NCBI GenBank assembly: GCA_030039005.1
Contig: JASHQT010000664.1
Span: 1 to 5,394 of the forward strand
Direction of reading: 5' to 3'
Length of the DNA: 5,394 nt
Origin: Bryobacteraceae bacterium
GTDB lineage: Bacteria; Acidobacteriota; Terriglobia; Bryobacterales; Bryobacteraceae
In this document: piece by piece, positions 1 through 5,394 of the stretch
How positions within the stretch are numbered: the stretch's first letter is position 1
Layout: every line of letters starts with the position of its first letter
Translations under genes and position numbers: made by a program
The notes under the pieces: model-generated
Database searches by the model: none
What the model was told of the DNA's origin: nothing
What the model saw: the letters and a program-made list of their open reading frames with translations, nothing else

Positions 1-275
1 GCCAGATACTTGAGCACGCGATGCGGTCCGCCGAAGGGAGGTTTCACATGCACGACCCAATCGATCTCGGCGGCTTGGTCGCACAGCGCCCGGAAGCGAG
101 CGGGTTCGGCGAGTGACTTCAGGTCGCCGTGAAACTGCAGAGCACCCTTGCGAAAGGCGCGGCGCAGCCTTCGCAAAAAGCATTTTCGAAAGCTATGACT
201 CAGCAGGCGGACCGGGAGAAAGAAGCTGGATTTTTTGCATCCGATCCAGCGCAAGCCGTCGAGAGAGATTCCACT
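1..275 (-). pseudogene. IS91-family (Y2/HUH-type) transposase, C-terminal part, 5'-truncated and cut by window edge
   Basis: From 275 to 3 the minus strand reads SGISLDGLRWIGCKKSSFF, then LPVRLLSHSFRKCFLRRLRR, AFRKGALQFHGDLKSLAEP, and near the edge DWVVHVKPPFGGPHRVLKYL. This is the typical middle-to-end run of IS91-family transposases (FFLPVRVLS, then a KPPFGGP block, then YLxRY). The last Tyr seen (codon at 8-6) should be the first of the two catalytic tyrosines of the Y2 motif; the second falls just outside the window. The zinc-binding N-terminus and the HUH metal-binding motif, which precede this part in intact proteins, are missing. They were apparently lost in the deletion that joined it to the integrase. 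IS91 enzymes move DNA by rolling-circle-like transposition; this copy should be inactive. The reading frame itself is open and continuous with the integrase start. Confidence 0.82.
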
Positions 276-524
276 GTGTGGGTGTAGAGAAAGCGCAGTG
301 CACAGACCAGCTGAACGCTGCTGAACGCAGGTGGACTGACAGGCCTGTTTTTCCTTGATCAGGAATAACTGGTACCGGCGAATCTGTTCGGGACCGAGCT
401 GGTCGGGCGACTTGCGGAAATGTTTGGCGAACTCGGCGACCGAAGACAGGTACAGCCGAATGGTGGTCGGCGAATACTGCCGGATCTGGAGATCCTCCAG
501 CATCCGTTGGCGAAGTGGGGTCAC
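275..524 (-). pseudogene. Tyrosine recombinase/integrase, N-terminal fragment, frameshifted
   Basis: The GTG start at 524 is chosen because AAAGGAG (minus strand, 540-534) lies 9 bases upstream and because MTPLRQRMLEDLQIR-like starts are usual in this family (here VTPLRQRMLEDLQIRQYSP). Residues 1-60 form the SAM-like N-terminal DNA-binding domain of phage-type integrases, including the stretches SVAEFAKHF, KSPDQLGPEQIR and YQLFLIKEKQ. After residue 60 the family sequence continues one base out of frame: codons from 340 down to 275 read VSPPAFSSVQLVCALRFLYTHT. Four surplus bases (344-341), or equivalently one, explain the shift. The match ends at about 275, where transposase sequence begins. 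The catalytic domain with its Arg-His-Arg-Tyr residues is absent, so the product cannot recombine DNA. In intact elements the integrase gene precedes the transposase. Confidence 0.82.
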
Positions 525-746
525 GAGCGAAGTCTCCTTTCGCTTGTGACCAGATCATAAATCGCCCTTCACCGAAACCCTAGCCTGCGCTATGAATCGG
601 GCCGCCGGAGGCTTAGTTCAATGTGAATTAACGGGCCGAGCTGCCAGTGACATCCACGAGATGCCGACTATGCGTCAACTTGGGGTTGCTTTTGAGTAGC
701 CGAAACTCAGGTTCCGGGAACGCTGGGGCTTAGTCACCGACAGCGT
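525..746. other. Intergenic stretch between the IS91 remnant and the kinase gene
   Basis: I see no convincing coding region here. It contains the ribosome binding site of the integrase remnant (534-540, minus strand) and should contain whatever is left of the element's upstream end, but no terminal motif could be recognised. Near its right side are two small dyads: TGAGT/ACTCA (693-697 and 705-709) and the near-palindrome GTTCCGGGAAC (711-721). The kinase gene ends at its right border, so this is also the kinase 3' flank. Confidence 0.5.
720..746 (-). repeat. Inverted repeat just downstream of the kinase stop codon
   Basis: ACGCTG (720-725) and CAGCGT (741-746) are perfect 6-base complements around a 15-base loop. 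They directly abut the kinase stop codon (749-747, minus strand). The placement suits a transcript 3' end, but there is no run of T after the stem on the minus strand, so it does not meet the usual picture of an intrinsic terminator. It may be chance or a stabilising hairpin. Confidence 0.25.
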
Positions 747-3650
747 CTATTTCAAGGCAATGTACTCTTTCCGGGCCGCAATCAGAATGGGAATATCGGG
801 ATCGGCGTCCTTCCAAATAGAAAAGAAATCCTGATAGGCTTTCTTGGCTGTGGTCGCGTCTCCCGCAAGCGCCCCCGCCCGAGCCAAGCCCAAATAGGCA
901 AGCGAGTATTGCAGTCCCCAGTTCCGGCCCTTATGATCGAGGATCTGTCGGAACTCGGCTGCAGCTTCCGCGCCTTTGCCCGCACGCAACCCCCCCAAAC
1001 CGCGCTGGTAAAGCAAATCCGGGGCGTCCGGGTTGGGGGGTGGATTCTTTGCCGCTTGTTCATCGGCGCGCCGTACTGCCGCCGCATCCCCGCATAGCGC
1101 CAGGACCGAACTCGATTTGTCTTTCCGCGCAGCTTTGCAATCGCCCATCAGCGCATCTGCCACGGCGGGGGACACCTCCCGGAGCCCCTCGCGCACCAGC
1201 GCCACGCCCATTTGGATGCCCTCAAAACCTTGCCGCCGTGCGATCTCTACCTCCTGCTTTAAGAGTCCGTTCGCCTTTCGCCGCTGCCCGCGCGCCAAGG
1301 CATTCCAGGCCTGAAGCGAGAGGTTCTGGTATTCATTTGGTTTGCCCGCAAACCAGTTGACTTCCTTGTCCTGTGTCGGGTGATCGTCCTGAATGCAAGC
1401 GATCATCAGAAGGTAAGTGTGAAGCGAAGGACCGTCTATGTTCTGGGCGAACGCCCGCTGTGCCAACGCCTTCGCTTCGTCAAATCGATCCAGGTTCAAA
1501 TACGCGTTCATCGCATTGACAATGAATTGGACGACCCGAGGTTCTAGGCGGAGCGCTTCCTGCTCTTCCTCCAGCGCTTTCTCCCACTCTCCTTTTTGTG
1601 CGTACGCAACGTAGAGTGCGTTGGGAGCGCCCGCGAACCGTGGATACCTTCGCGCATCCACCTGGAAGGCATCGATCGCCTTGTTTAGCTCGTGCGTGAC
1701 CCTCAGGTAGTACGCCCCCGTTATATAGAGTCGTTCGGGCTCACTTACGTGATCGGCCAAGGCGAATGCCTTCGTGATGGACTCTCGCTGCCGGACCGGA
1801 TCGCCGGCATGCATGTATGCTATGCCCAGTCTCGCGTAAGCGGTGGCAAAGTTAGGGTCCAGCTCGATAGCGCGCTGGAAGTACGGAATGGCGTCCCGCA
1901 CCATATCCCGACCCAACAGGTCAGACCCTAGATGGAAAACCTTAAGTGCGTCAAGGGACGTAGTGGTCACCGCTTCATCGATGGCACCGTTGTAACTGGG
2001 AAAGACACTAAGCGAGGCGGGCTTTTGGATGGTACCGAGCGACTCTCCGAGTTTGGCCCGCATGGCCGTGGCGGCCTTCGCCATCGCCTTGAGCACGTGC
2101 TCCTTGTCCTCCGCTTCCGCCCGCTCGCGGGCCAGCGTCGCGCCGGTCTGGCAGTTGTTGACTTGGAGAACAATCTGGTAGGCTTTACCCAAGCTGGCGA
2201 TGGAGCCGCTCATCGTCGCCTTCTGGCCTTCGCGTACGCACACCTCGTGCGCGATATCGTTGGTGATGCGCTGACCGGCCGGACGCCCCATAAGCTGGAG
2301 CGTCTGGTTCACTTCCTGGTCGTCCATAATCTTCAGAAACGGTGATTTTTCCAGTTCGAACGCCAACCCCTCACGCAGTGCGCCGTCAAATACGGGGTCG
2401 GCGGTCATATTGGTGAAATCGGCCAGGACAATGGTGTCCTTATCCGTGAGTTTCGGTTTGCGATGAAAATAGAAGTAACTCGCGGCGAGCAAAGCCAACA
2501 CAACCGCGCCGGTGGGAACCAGCGCCTTCCAACGTTTTGCAATGCCCGCTGCGGCCCGGAGATTCGCACCGATTCCGACGTGGGTTGACTCCGCATCCCG
2601 CTTTAGGCGCTGGAGGTCGGTCCGAATCTCCGAAGCATGCTGGTAGCGCCTGTCGCGATCCTTTTCGAGGCACTTATTCGTGATTCGCTCCAGCTCGAAC
2701 GGGAGATTGGGATTCAGGCGAAGCATAGGGATGGGCACGCGGTTCAGAATGGCGTCGATGACGCTACCGGGACTGCCGCCCTCAAACGGCAGCTTGCCGG
2801 TCGCCATTTCGTACAGAACCACACCGAAGGAGAACAAATCGGTCCGGGCGTCTAGAGCGTGCCCTCGGGTTTGTTCCGGCGACATATGGGACACCGTCCC
2901 AAGCAATGTTCCGGAATCCGTGAGTCGATCCTCAATAATGTTTCCAGATGGTTCCAAGTGGGCGGCGCTCTGGATCTTAGCTAAGCCGAAATCAAGCATG
3001 CGGGCGTGCCCGCGCTCGGTAACGAAGATATTGGCAGGCTTGACGTCGCGGTGAATGATGCCGGCAGAGTGCGCTGCGTCCAACGCATCGGCAATTTCAA
3101 TGGCGAGTGAAAGCAAGGTTTCCGTATCGAGAGGCCGCCCTGCAATCGAGTGCTTCAGAGTAGTTCCGGCAAGGAACTCCATGACGATGAAGGATCGTTC
3201 GCCGTCCCTACCGATCTCGTGAATCGTGCAGATGTTGGGATGATTGAGAGAGGAAGCCGCGCGCGCCTCGCGCAGCAAGCGTTCCAGGGCCTGATCGTCG
3301 CGCGCTAAGCCCTGAGGCAGGAGTTTCAGCGCGACAAAGCGGCCGAGCTCCAGGTCTTCCGCCTTATAGACCACGCCCATCCCGCCACCGCCCAACCTCG
3401 CGTGAACACGATAGCGGGAGAGCGTCTCACCAACGGACGCCGGCTCTCCGCCGTTCGTGGGCTGCGCCGTCGCCAGGTCATGCAGCAGCTCTCCCGCCGG
3501 GCGGTCAAAAACCCGTTCTGCAGCATCGTGTTCGAGCAGACTCTCGACTTCGCGGCGAACGTGGGAATCGGCGCCCGCCAACACCCCGATTCCCCGCTCA
3601 TGCGCGGCGTGGTACAACTCCTCGATTTCGCGCCAGCGTTCGGGAGTCAT
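747..3650 (-). CDS. Transmembrane Ser/Thr protein kinase with extracytoplasmic TPR sensor half
   Basis: This is a 967-residue bacterial eukaryotic-like kinase. Residues 1-79 form the short N-terminal segment ([16 protein letters not shown]) common in acidobacterial homologues, which supports this start. The kinase domain spans about 80-350, with glycine loop [10 protein letters not shown] (86-95), ATP-binding Lys109, Glu128, catalytic loop HRDVKPAN (200-207, Asp202), DFG (220-222), SPEQ (257-260) and Asp271. All key residues are present, so it should be active. A single membrane segment lies at about 377-395. Residues 405-545 form a conserved domain starting [19 protein letters not shown], usual in these proteins. 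TPR-like helices cover about 566-740 and again about 878-945; these probably bind protein partners outside the cytoplasm. The gene starts 21 bases after the protease stop and has no clear Shine-Dalgarno of its own, so it is probably cotranscribed and perhaps translationally coupled. The ligand and substrate are unknown; the divergent sigma factor is the best substrate candidate. Confidence 0.93.
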   Translation of the reverse strand: MTPERWREIEELYHAAHERGIGVLAGADSHVRREVESLLEHDAAERVFDRPAGELLHDLATAQPTNGGEPASVGETLSRYRVHARLGGGGMGVVYKAEDLELGRFVALKLLPQGLARDDQALERLLREARAASSLNHPNICTIHEIGRDGERSFIVMEFLAGTTLKHSIAGRPLDTETLLSLAIEIADALDAAHSAGIIHRDVKPANIFVTERGHARMLDFGLAKIQSAAHLEPSGNIIEDRLTDSGTLLGTVSHMSPEQTRGHALDARTDLFSFGVVLYEMATGKLPFEGGSPGSVIDAILNRVPIPMLRLNPNLPFELERITNKCLEKDRDRRYQHASEIRTDLQRLKRDAESTHVGIGANLRAAAGIAKRWKALVPTGAVVLALLAASYFYFHRKPKLTDKDTIVLADFTNMTADPVFDGALREGLAFELEKSPFLKIMDDQEVNQTLQLMGRPAGQRITNDIAHEVCVREGQKATMSGSIASLGKAYQIVLQVNNCQTGATLARERAEAEDKEHVLKAMAKAATAMRAKLGESLGTIQKPASLSVFPSYNGAIDEAVTTTSLDALKVFHLGSDLLGRDMVRDAIPYFQRAIELDPNFATAYARLGIAYMHAGDPVRQRESITKAFALADHVSEPERLYITGAYYLRVTHELNKAIDAFQVDARRYPRFAGAPNALYVAYAQKGEWEKALEEEQEALRLEPRVVQFIVNAMNAYLNLDRFDEAKALAQRAFAQNIDGPSLHTYLLMIACIQDDHPTQDKEVNWFAGKPNEYQNLSLQAWNALARGQRRKANGLLKQEVEIARRQGFEGIQMGVALVREGLREVSPAVADALMGDCKAARKDKSSSVLALCGDAAAVRRADEQAAKNPPPNPDAPDLLYQRGLGGLRAGKGAEAAAEFRQILDHKGRNWGLQYSLAYLGLARAGALAGDATTAKKAYQDFFSIWKDADPDIPILIAARKEYIALK

Positions 3651-3671
3651 TTGTTAGTCGTATTTGCAGCG

Positions 3672-4280
3672 TCACCGGGCTGCAATGGGTGCATCCAGGA
3701 TCGCAGAACTCTGGCTGGAAAGCGAGCCCGCAGGGTGTCCTCGGAAGCCGCGGTCGATAAGCTCGATATCTTCGTCTGCAAATTGCAAAGGCACGACACG
3801 CATTTGCAACAACTCATCTGAGGTCCAGTGTGCTTTCATAATGCCGGACGAGGAATGGCGGGGAACACCTTGCAGAATGTGAGCGATCTCGTGAACGAAT
3901 ACATGCCCCAGCAAACTGGGGATGCCTGAATCGCTATCCCGCACGAAAAATCGGTCGTAGAAAAGGCGCACGGTGTGATCGCCGGGGTTCGCATACGCCA
4001 GTGTTCCCGCGAGAAGCGTCGGCGGGGTTTTGTAAGTAATCGTTACCCGTATGCCTTCGGCCGGACAGACACCGGCGCTGTGGCGCCAATCCACGCGGAT
4101 GCCGATCTTTTTAAAAATGCCGGACGCAATTGTGAGGGCTTCGCTGAGTGTCCAGTTGTTTGTCCCAGGGCGCTCGTCGTCCACGCACACGGCAATGGTA
4201 TGGGGTGGTTTTGAAATCGAGTTCGCACGCGAGGCCAACGGCGCAATTAGAAATACGATTGCAAATTTCGCTGTTGTCAA
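3672..4280 (-). CDS. Putative secreted metzincin-like zinc metalloprotease
   Basis: I choose the TTG start at 4280, giving 202 residues. GGAG lies 7 bases upstream, and the protein then begins with a signal-peptide-like stretch (Lys5, hydrophobic 6-16, possible cleavage after Ala19). The frame is open up to an ATG at 4391, but the extra 37 residues would spoil the signal peptide and take up most of the divergent promoter gap. The protein has the zinc motif HEIAHILQGVPRH (130-142): His130 and His134 as ligands, Glu131 as catalytic base, His142 as possible third ligand. The nearby GIM (146-148) resembles a metzincin Met-turn. Cys32 and Cys72 could form a disulfide. Short HExxH proteins of this kind recur in Acidobacteriota, but I know no characterised member. 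It is the first gene of a likely operon with the kinase. The substrate cannot be read from the sequence. Confidence 0.75.
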   Translation of the reverse strand: MTTAKFAIVFLIAPLASRANSISKPPHTIAVCVDDERPGTNNWTLSEALTIASGIFKKIGIRVDWRHSAGVCPAEGIRVTITYKTPPTLLAGTLAYANPGDHTVRLFYDRFFVRDSDSGIPSLLGHVFVHEIAHILQGVPRHSSSGIMKAHWTSDELLQMRVVPLQFADEDIELIDRGFRGHPAGSLSSQSSAILDAPIAAR

Positions 4281-4403
4281 TGTTTTTCTCCGTTCGCCTC
4301 TACAGGTGCAAACGGGCTTGAAAAACTTGAACTGACCGAAAACTTTTTGGAGGAACTCGGAAGCGCGGACGAACGCGAAGTAGACTATCATCTAAGCCTG
4401 CAG
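4281..4403. promoter_or_regulatory. Divergent promoter region between protease-kinase operon and sigma factor gene
   Basis: These roughly 120 bases separate two divergently transcribed units and must hold the start signals for both, unless promoters lie inside the genes. I find no convincing -35/-10 pair on either strand. TTGAAA (4318-4323) and TTGAAC (4327-4332) on the plus strand resemble -35 boxes but lack a -10 at proper spacing. The promoters may instead be read by an alternative sigma factor, possibly the neighbouring ECF itself. A strong GGAGGA (4349-4354, plus strand) is not followed by a start codon at a usable distance. Confidence 0.4.
4288..4291 (-). promoter_or_regulatory. Shine-Dalgarno GGAG deciding the TTG start of the protease gene
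   Basis: On the minus strand GGAG is followed by the 7-base spacer AAAAACA and then TTG. No comparable site precedes the longer ATG start at 4391. Together with the signal peptide that follows, this fixes the start at 4280. Confidence 0.7.
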
Positions 4404-4991
4404 ATGCCAGAAGTCACACAGTCGGAAACGACGCAGCTTCTTCGTGCCTGGGCGAGCGGAGATCGGGCTGCCCTGGACCAGCTGACGCCGCGAGTGTATG
4501 CGGAGCTTCAACGCATGGCTGGAAATTTCATGCGGAACGAGCAGGCGGGGCGAACGCTACAGACCACGGCGCTGGTTCACGAGGTCTACCTGAAATTGAT
4601 CGATATCAGGAATGTGAACTGGGAGCATCGGGGGCATTTCTTTGCCGTTTGTAGTCAGGTCATGCGGCGTATTCTGCTGGAACGGGCGCGGGGGCGCGTT
4701 GCCCAAAAACGTGGAGGTTTGATGCAGCGAATCAATCTCGACCAAGCGCCCGATGTCGTCGCTATCCGAGCTCGCGAATTAATTGCGCTGGATGACGCCC
4801 TGAACGCCCTGGCGAACCTGGATGCGCGCAAGGCACAGGTGATCGAGCTGCGCTTTTTTGGCGGTCTCAGCGTCGAAGAAACCGCGGAAGCGCTCGGGGT
4901 TTCCGCCGATACGGTTTTGCGGGACTGGAGGTTGGCGCGGGCTTGGCTGTCGGCTCAGCTCGGCGTGAGGGATGGAGAAGAAGAACACTAA
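4404..4991 (+). CDS. ECF-type RNA polymerase sigma factor (TIGR02999-like)
   Basis: This 195-residue sigma-70 family protein has only regions 2 and 4, as in ECF factors. The ATG at 4404 gives the usual family start (MPEVTQ..TTQLLRAWASGD). A frame extension to a TTG at 4347 is possible but adds 19 atypical residues and has no Shine-Dalgarno; the ATG also lacks a clear one. Region 2 lies at about 8-95, with TLQTTALVHEVYLKL (51-65) in the place of region 2.2 and WEHRGHFFAVCSQVMRRILLE (73-93) for -10 recognition and melting. Region 4 lies at about 126-188, with the helix-turn-helix around LSVEETAEALGVSADTVLRDW. It should direct RNA polymerase to a specific set of promoters. No anti-sigma gene adjoins it. 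The divergent kinase suggests control by phosphorylation, as known for ECF43-type factors. The acidic cluster normal in region 2.2 is replaced by Gln-Thr-Thr. Confidence 0.93.
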   Translation: MPEVTQSETTQLLRAWASGDRAALDQLTPRVYAELQRMAGNFMRNEQAGRTLQTTALVHEVYLKLIDIRNVNWEHRGHFFAVCSQVMRRILLERARGRVAQKRGGLMQRINLDQAPDVVAIRARELIALDDALNALANLDARKAQVIELRFFGGLSVEETAEALGVSADTVLRDWRLARAWLSAQLGVRDGEEEH

Positions 4992-5320
4992 CTCTTCCGG
5001 AATGTGAAGCTCGTGAGCTCCGCGCGTACAACGTGTCCAGAACGATAAACCGAGGATGTATAACGCTCGAATCGGAAGTGGCCCATGGAGTCAAGTTGAC
5101 GTGAAACGGCCTAGTCGCCGACTGGCGCGTCGTGATTGGTCCTCAGGCGATCCGCTCCCAGATGAATCTGGTCAGTTGGTTGCCGTTAATGCGCGTTATC
5201 AGCCTTTCCGCGCTCACCATGTCTGCGCCGGTACGTGTCCGAGATGATGGATAGGATCGCTAACAGACTGGAAGACGTGAAAAAATCAGTTAGGGCCGCA
5301 GATGATGGAAGGACCACGAG
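4992..5320. other. Intergenic stretch without recognisable gene
   Basis: About 330 bases between the sigma factor and the greB-like start. Short open frames on both strands (for example 5056-5247 plus, 5143-5220 minus) have no ribosome binding site and no family resemblance. A TATAAC (5059-5064) could be a -10 box, but no good -35 stands upstream. AGCTC-GT-GAGCT (5008-5019) is a small perfect dyad 16 bases after the sigma factor stop, without a T run. The greB-like gene's promoter is presumably in this stretch. Confidence 0.5.
5307..5313 (+). promoter_or_regulatory. Shine-Dalgarno GGAAGGA of the greB-like gene
   Basis: GGAAGGA ends 7 bases before the ATG at 5321, an ideal spacing. It is the strongest ribosome binding site at the right side of the window, and it selects this ATG over the ATGs in other frames at about 5248 and 5251. 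Confidence 0.7.
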
Positions 5321-5394
5321 ATGCGGAAAGGGATTACGAGAAAACCACAAGCGGAGGAGCCCGCGACGCCAGGCAAGAACTACATAACGCCGGG
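5321..5394 (+). CDS. greB: GreB-type transcription elongation (transcript cleavage) factor, N-terminus only
   Basis: Only 24 codons plus two bases are present before the window ends. They read MRKGITRKPQAEEPATPG followed by KNYITP. A variable, charged and proline-containing leader followed by KNYITPxG is typical of the beginning of GreB proteins in many bacteria, just before the coiled-coil domain (not visible here). GreB and GreA enter the secondary channel of RNA polymerase and stimulate cleavage of backtracked RNA. A good Shine-Dalgarno at 7 bases spacing supports the start. It lies in the same direction as the sigma factor but about 330 bases away, so a separate transcript is likely. The call rests on few residues: GreA-like or another protein with a similar start cannot be excluded. 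Confidence 0.65.
   Translation, partial: MRKGITRKPQAEEPATPGKNYITP

Larger units (their letters stand above)
1..524 (-). mobile_element. Remnant of an IS91-type element with integrase gene (internally deleted, open at left edge)
   Basis: On the minus strand an integrase start and an IS91-family transposase C-terminal part follow each other in the same direction. This is the gene order of IS91-like elements that carry an accessory tyrosine recombinase. The integrase breaks off after about 80 residues and the transposase begins in its middle at about position 275, so the end of one gene and the beginning of the other are missing. The element continues beyond position 1. No terminal sequence could be identified between 525 and 746, so the right boundary is unknown; 524 is only the start of the coding remnant. 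The element should be immobile by its own proteins, because both genes lack catalytic parts. Confidence 0.8.

Noticed and set aside
193..558. 121-residue open frame on the minus strand
   Set aside because: It is out of frame with both the integrase and the transposase sequence; the family matches lie in the other two frames.
711..721. GTTCCGGGAAC palindrome as an operator or as an IS91 end/target (GTTC/GAAC)
   Set aside because: An 11-base dyad is expected by chance at this length, and no element boundary can be tied to it.
1932..2345. 137-residue open frame on the plus strand inside the kinase gene
   Set aside because: It lies antisense to a well supported kinase coding region, has no ribosome binding site, and its translation has no recognisable family features.
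3402..3821. 139-residue open frame on the plus strand across the kinase-protease border
   Set aside because: It is antisense to two supported genes, and its sequence is the mirror of their codons.
5143..5220. 25-residue minus-strand frame (MVSAERLITRING...) between the sigma factor and greB-like genes
   Set aside because: No ribosome binding site and too short to judge; kept only as part of the intergenic description.
5056..5247. 63-residue open frame after the sigma factor gene
   Set aside because: No Shine-Dalgarno and no family resemblance; its composition looks like random open frame in GC-rich DNA.
5248..5391. Plus-strand frame beginning MMDRIANRLEDVKKSV
   Set aside because: It overlaps the greB-like start in another frame, its second half is Arg-rich nonsense, and the better Shine-Dalgarno serves the ATG at 5321.

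Overview
The window looks like a piece of an Acidobacteriota-type chromosome (Solibacteres/Bryobacterales-like). The evidence is a long membrane Ser/Thr kinase with an extracytoplasmic TPR half, a small secreted HExxH protein and an ECF sigma factor of the TIGR02999 type, a combination abundant in that phylum. This assignment is from family recognition, not a search.

Layout. Positions 1-524 (minus strand) are a decayed IS91-type mobile element. The start of a tyrosine-recombinase (integrase) gene, with its ribosome binding site, is frameshifted and then joined by an apparent deletion at about 275 to the C-terminal part of an IS91-family transposase, which runs off the left edge. By coincidence of frames, the whole chimera is one uninterrupted reading frame. 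Positions 525-746 hold no gene, only a weak inverted repeat just after the kinase stop.

Positions 747-4280 (minus strand) are a likely two-gene operon. A short secreted metzincin-like zinc protease candidate (3672-4280, TTG start with a good Shine-Dalgarno) is followed after 21 bases by a 967-residue transmembrane Ser/Thr kinase (747-3650). Divergent from them, across a gap of about 120 bases, is an ECF sigma factor (4404-4991, plus strand). Its region 2.2 has a Thr-rich, uncharged stretch where canonical ECFs are acidic. The sigma factor has no anti-sigma gene beside it, so the adjacent kinase is the natural candidate regulator, as in the Vibrio EcfP/PknT pair. I infer a sensor-kinase/sigma-factor module with a secreted protease as a partner or output.

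Positions 4992-5320 hold no recognisable gene. At 5321, after a clear Shine-Dalgarno, begins a coding region cut by the right edge; its N-terminus matches the start of GreB-type transcript cleavage factors.
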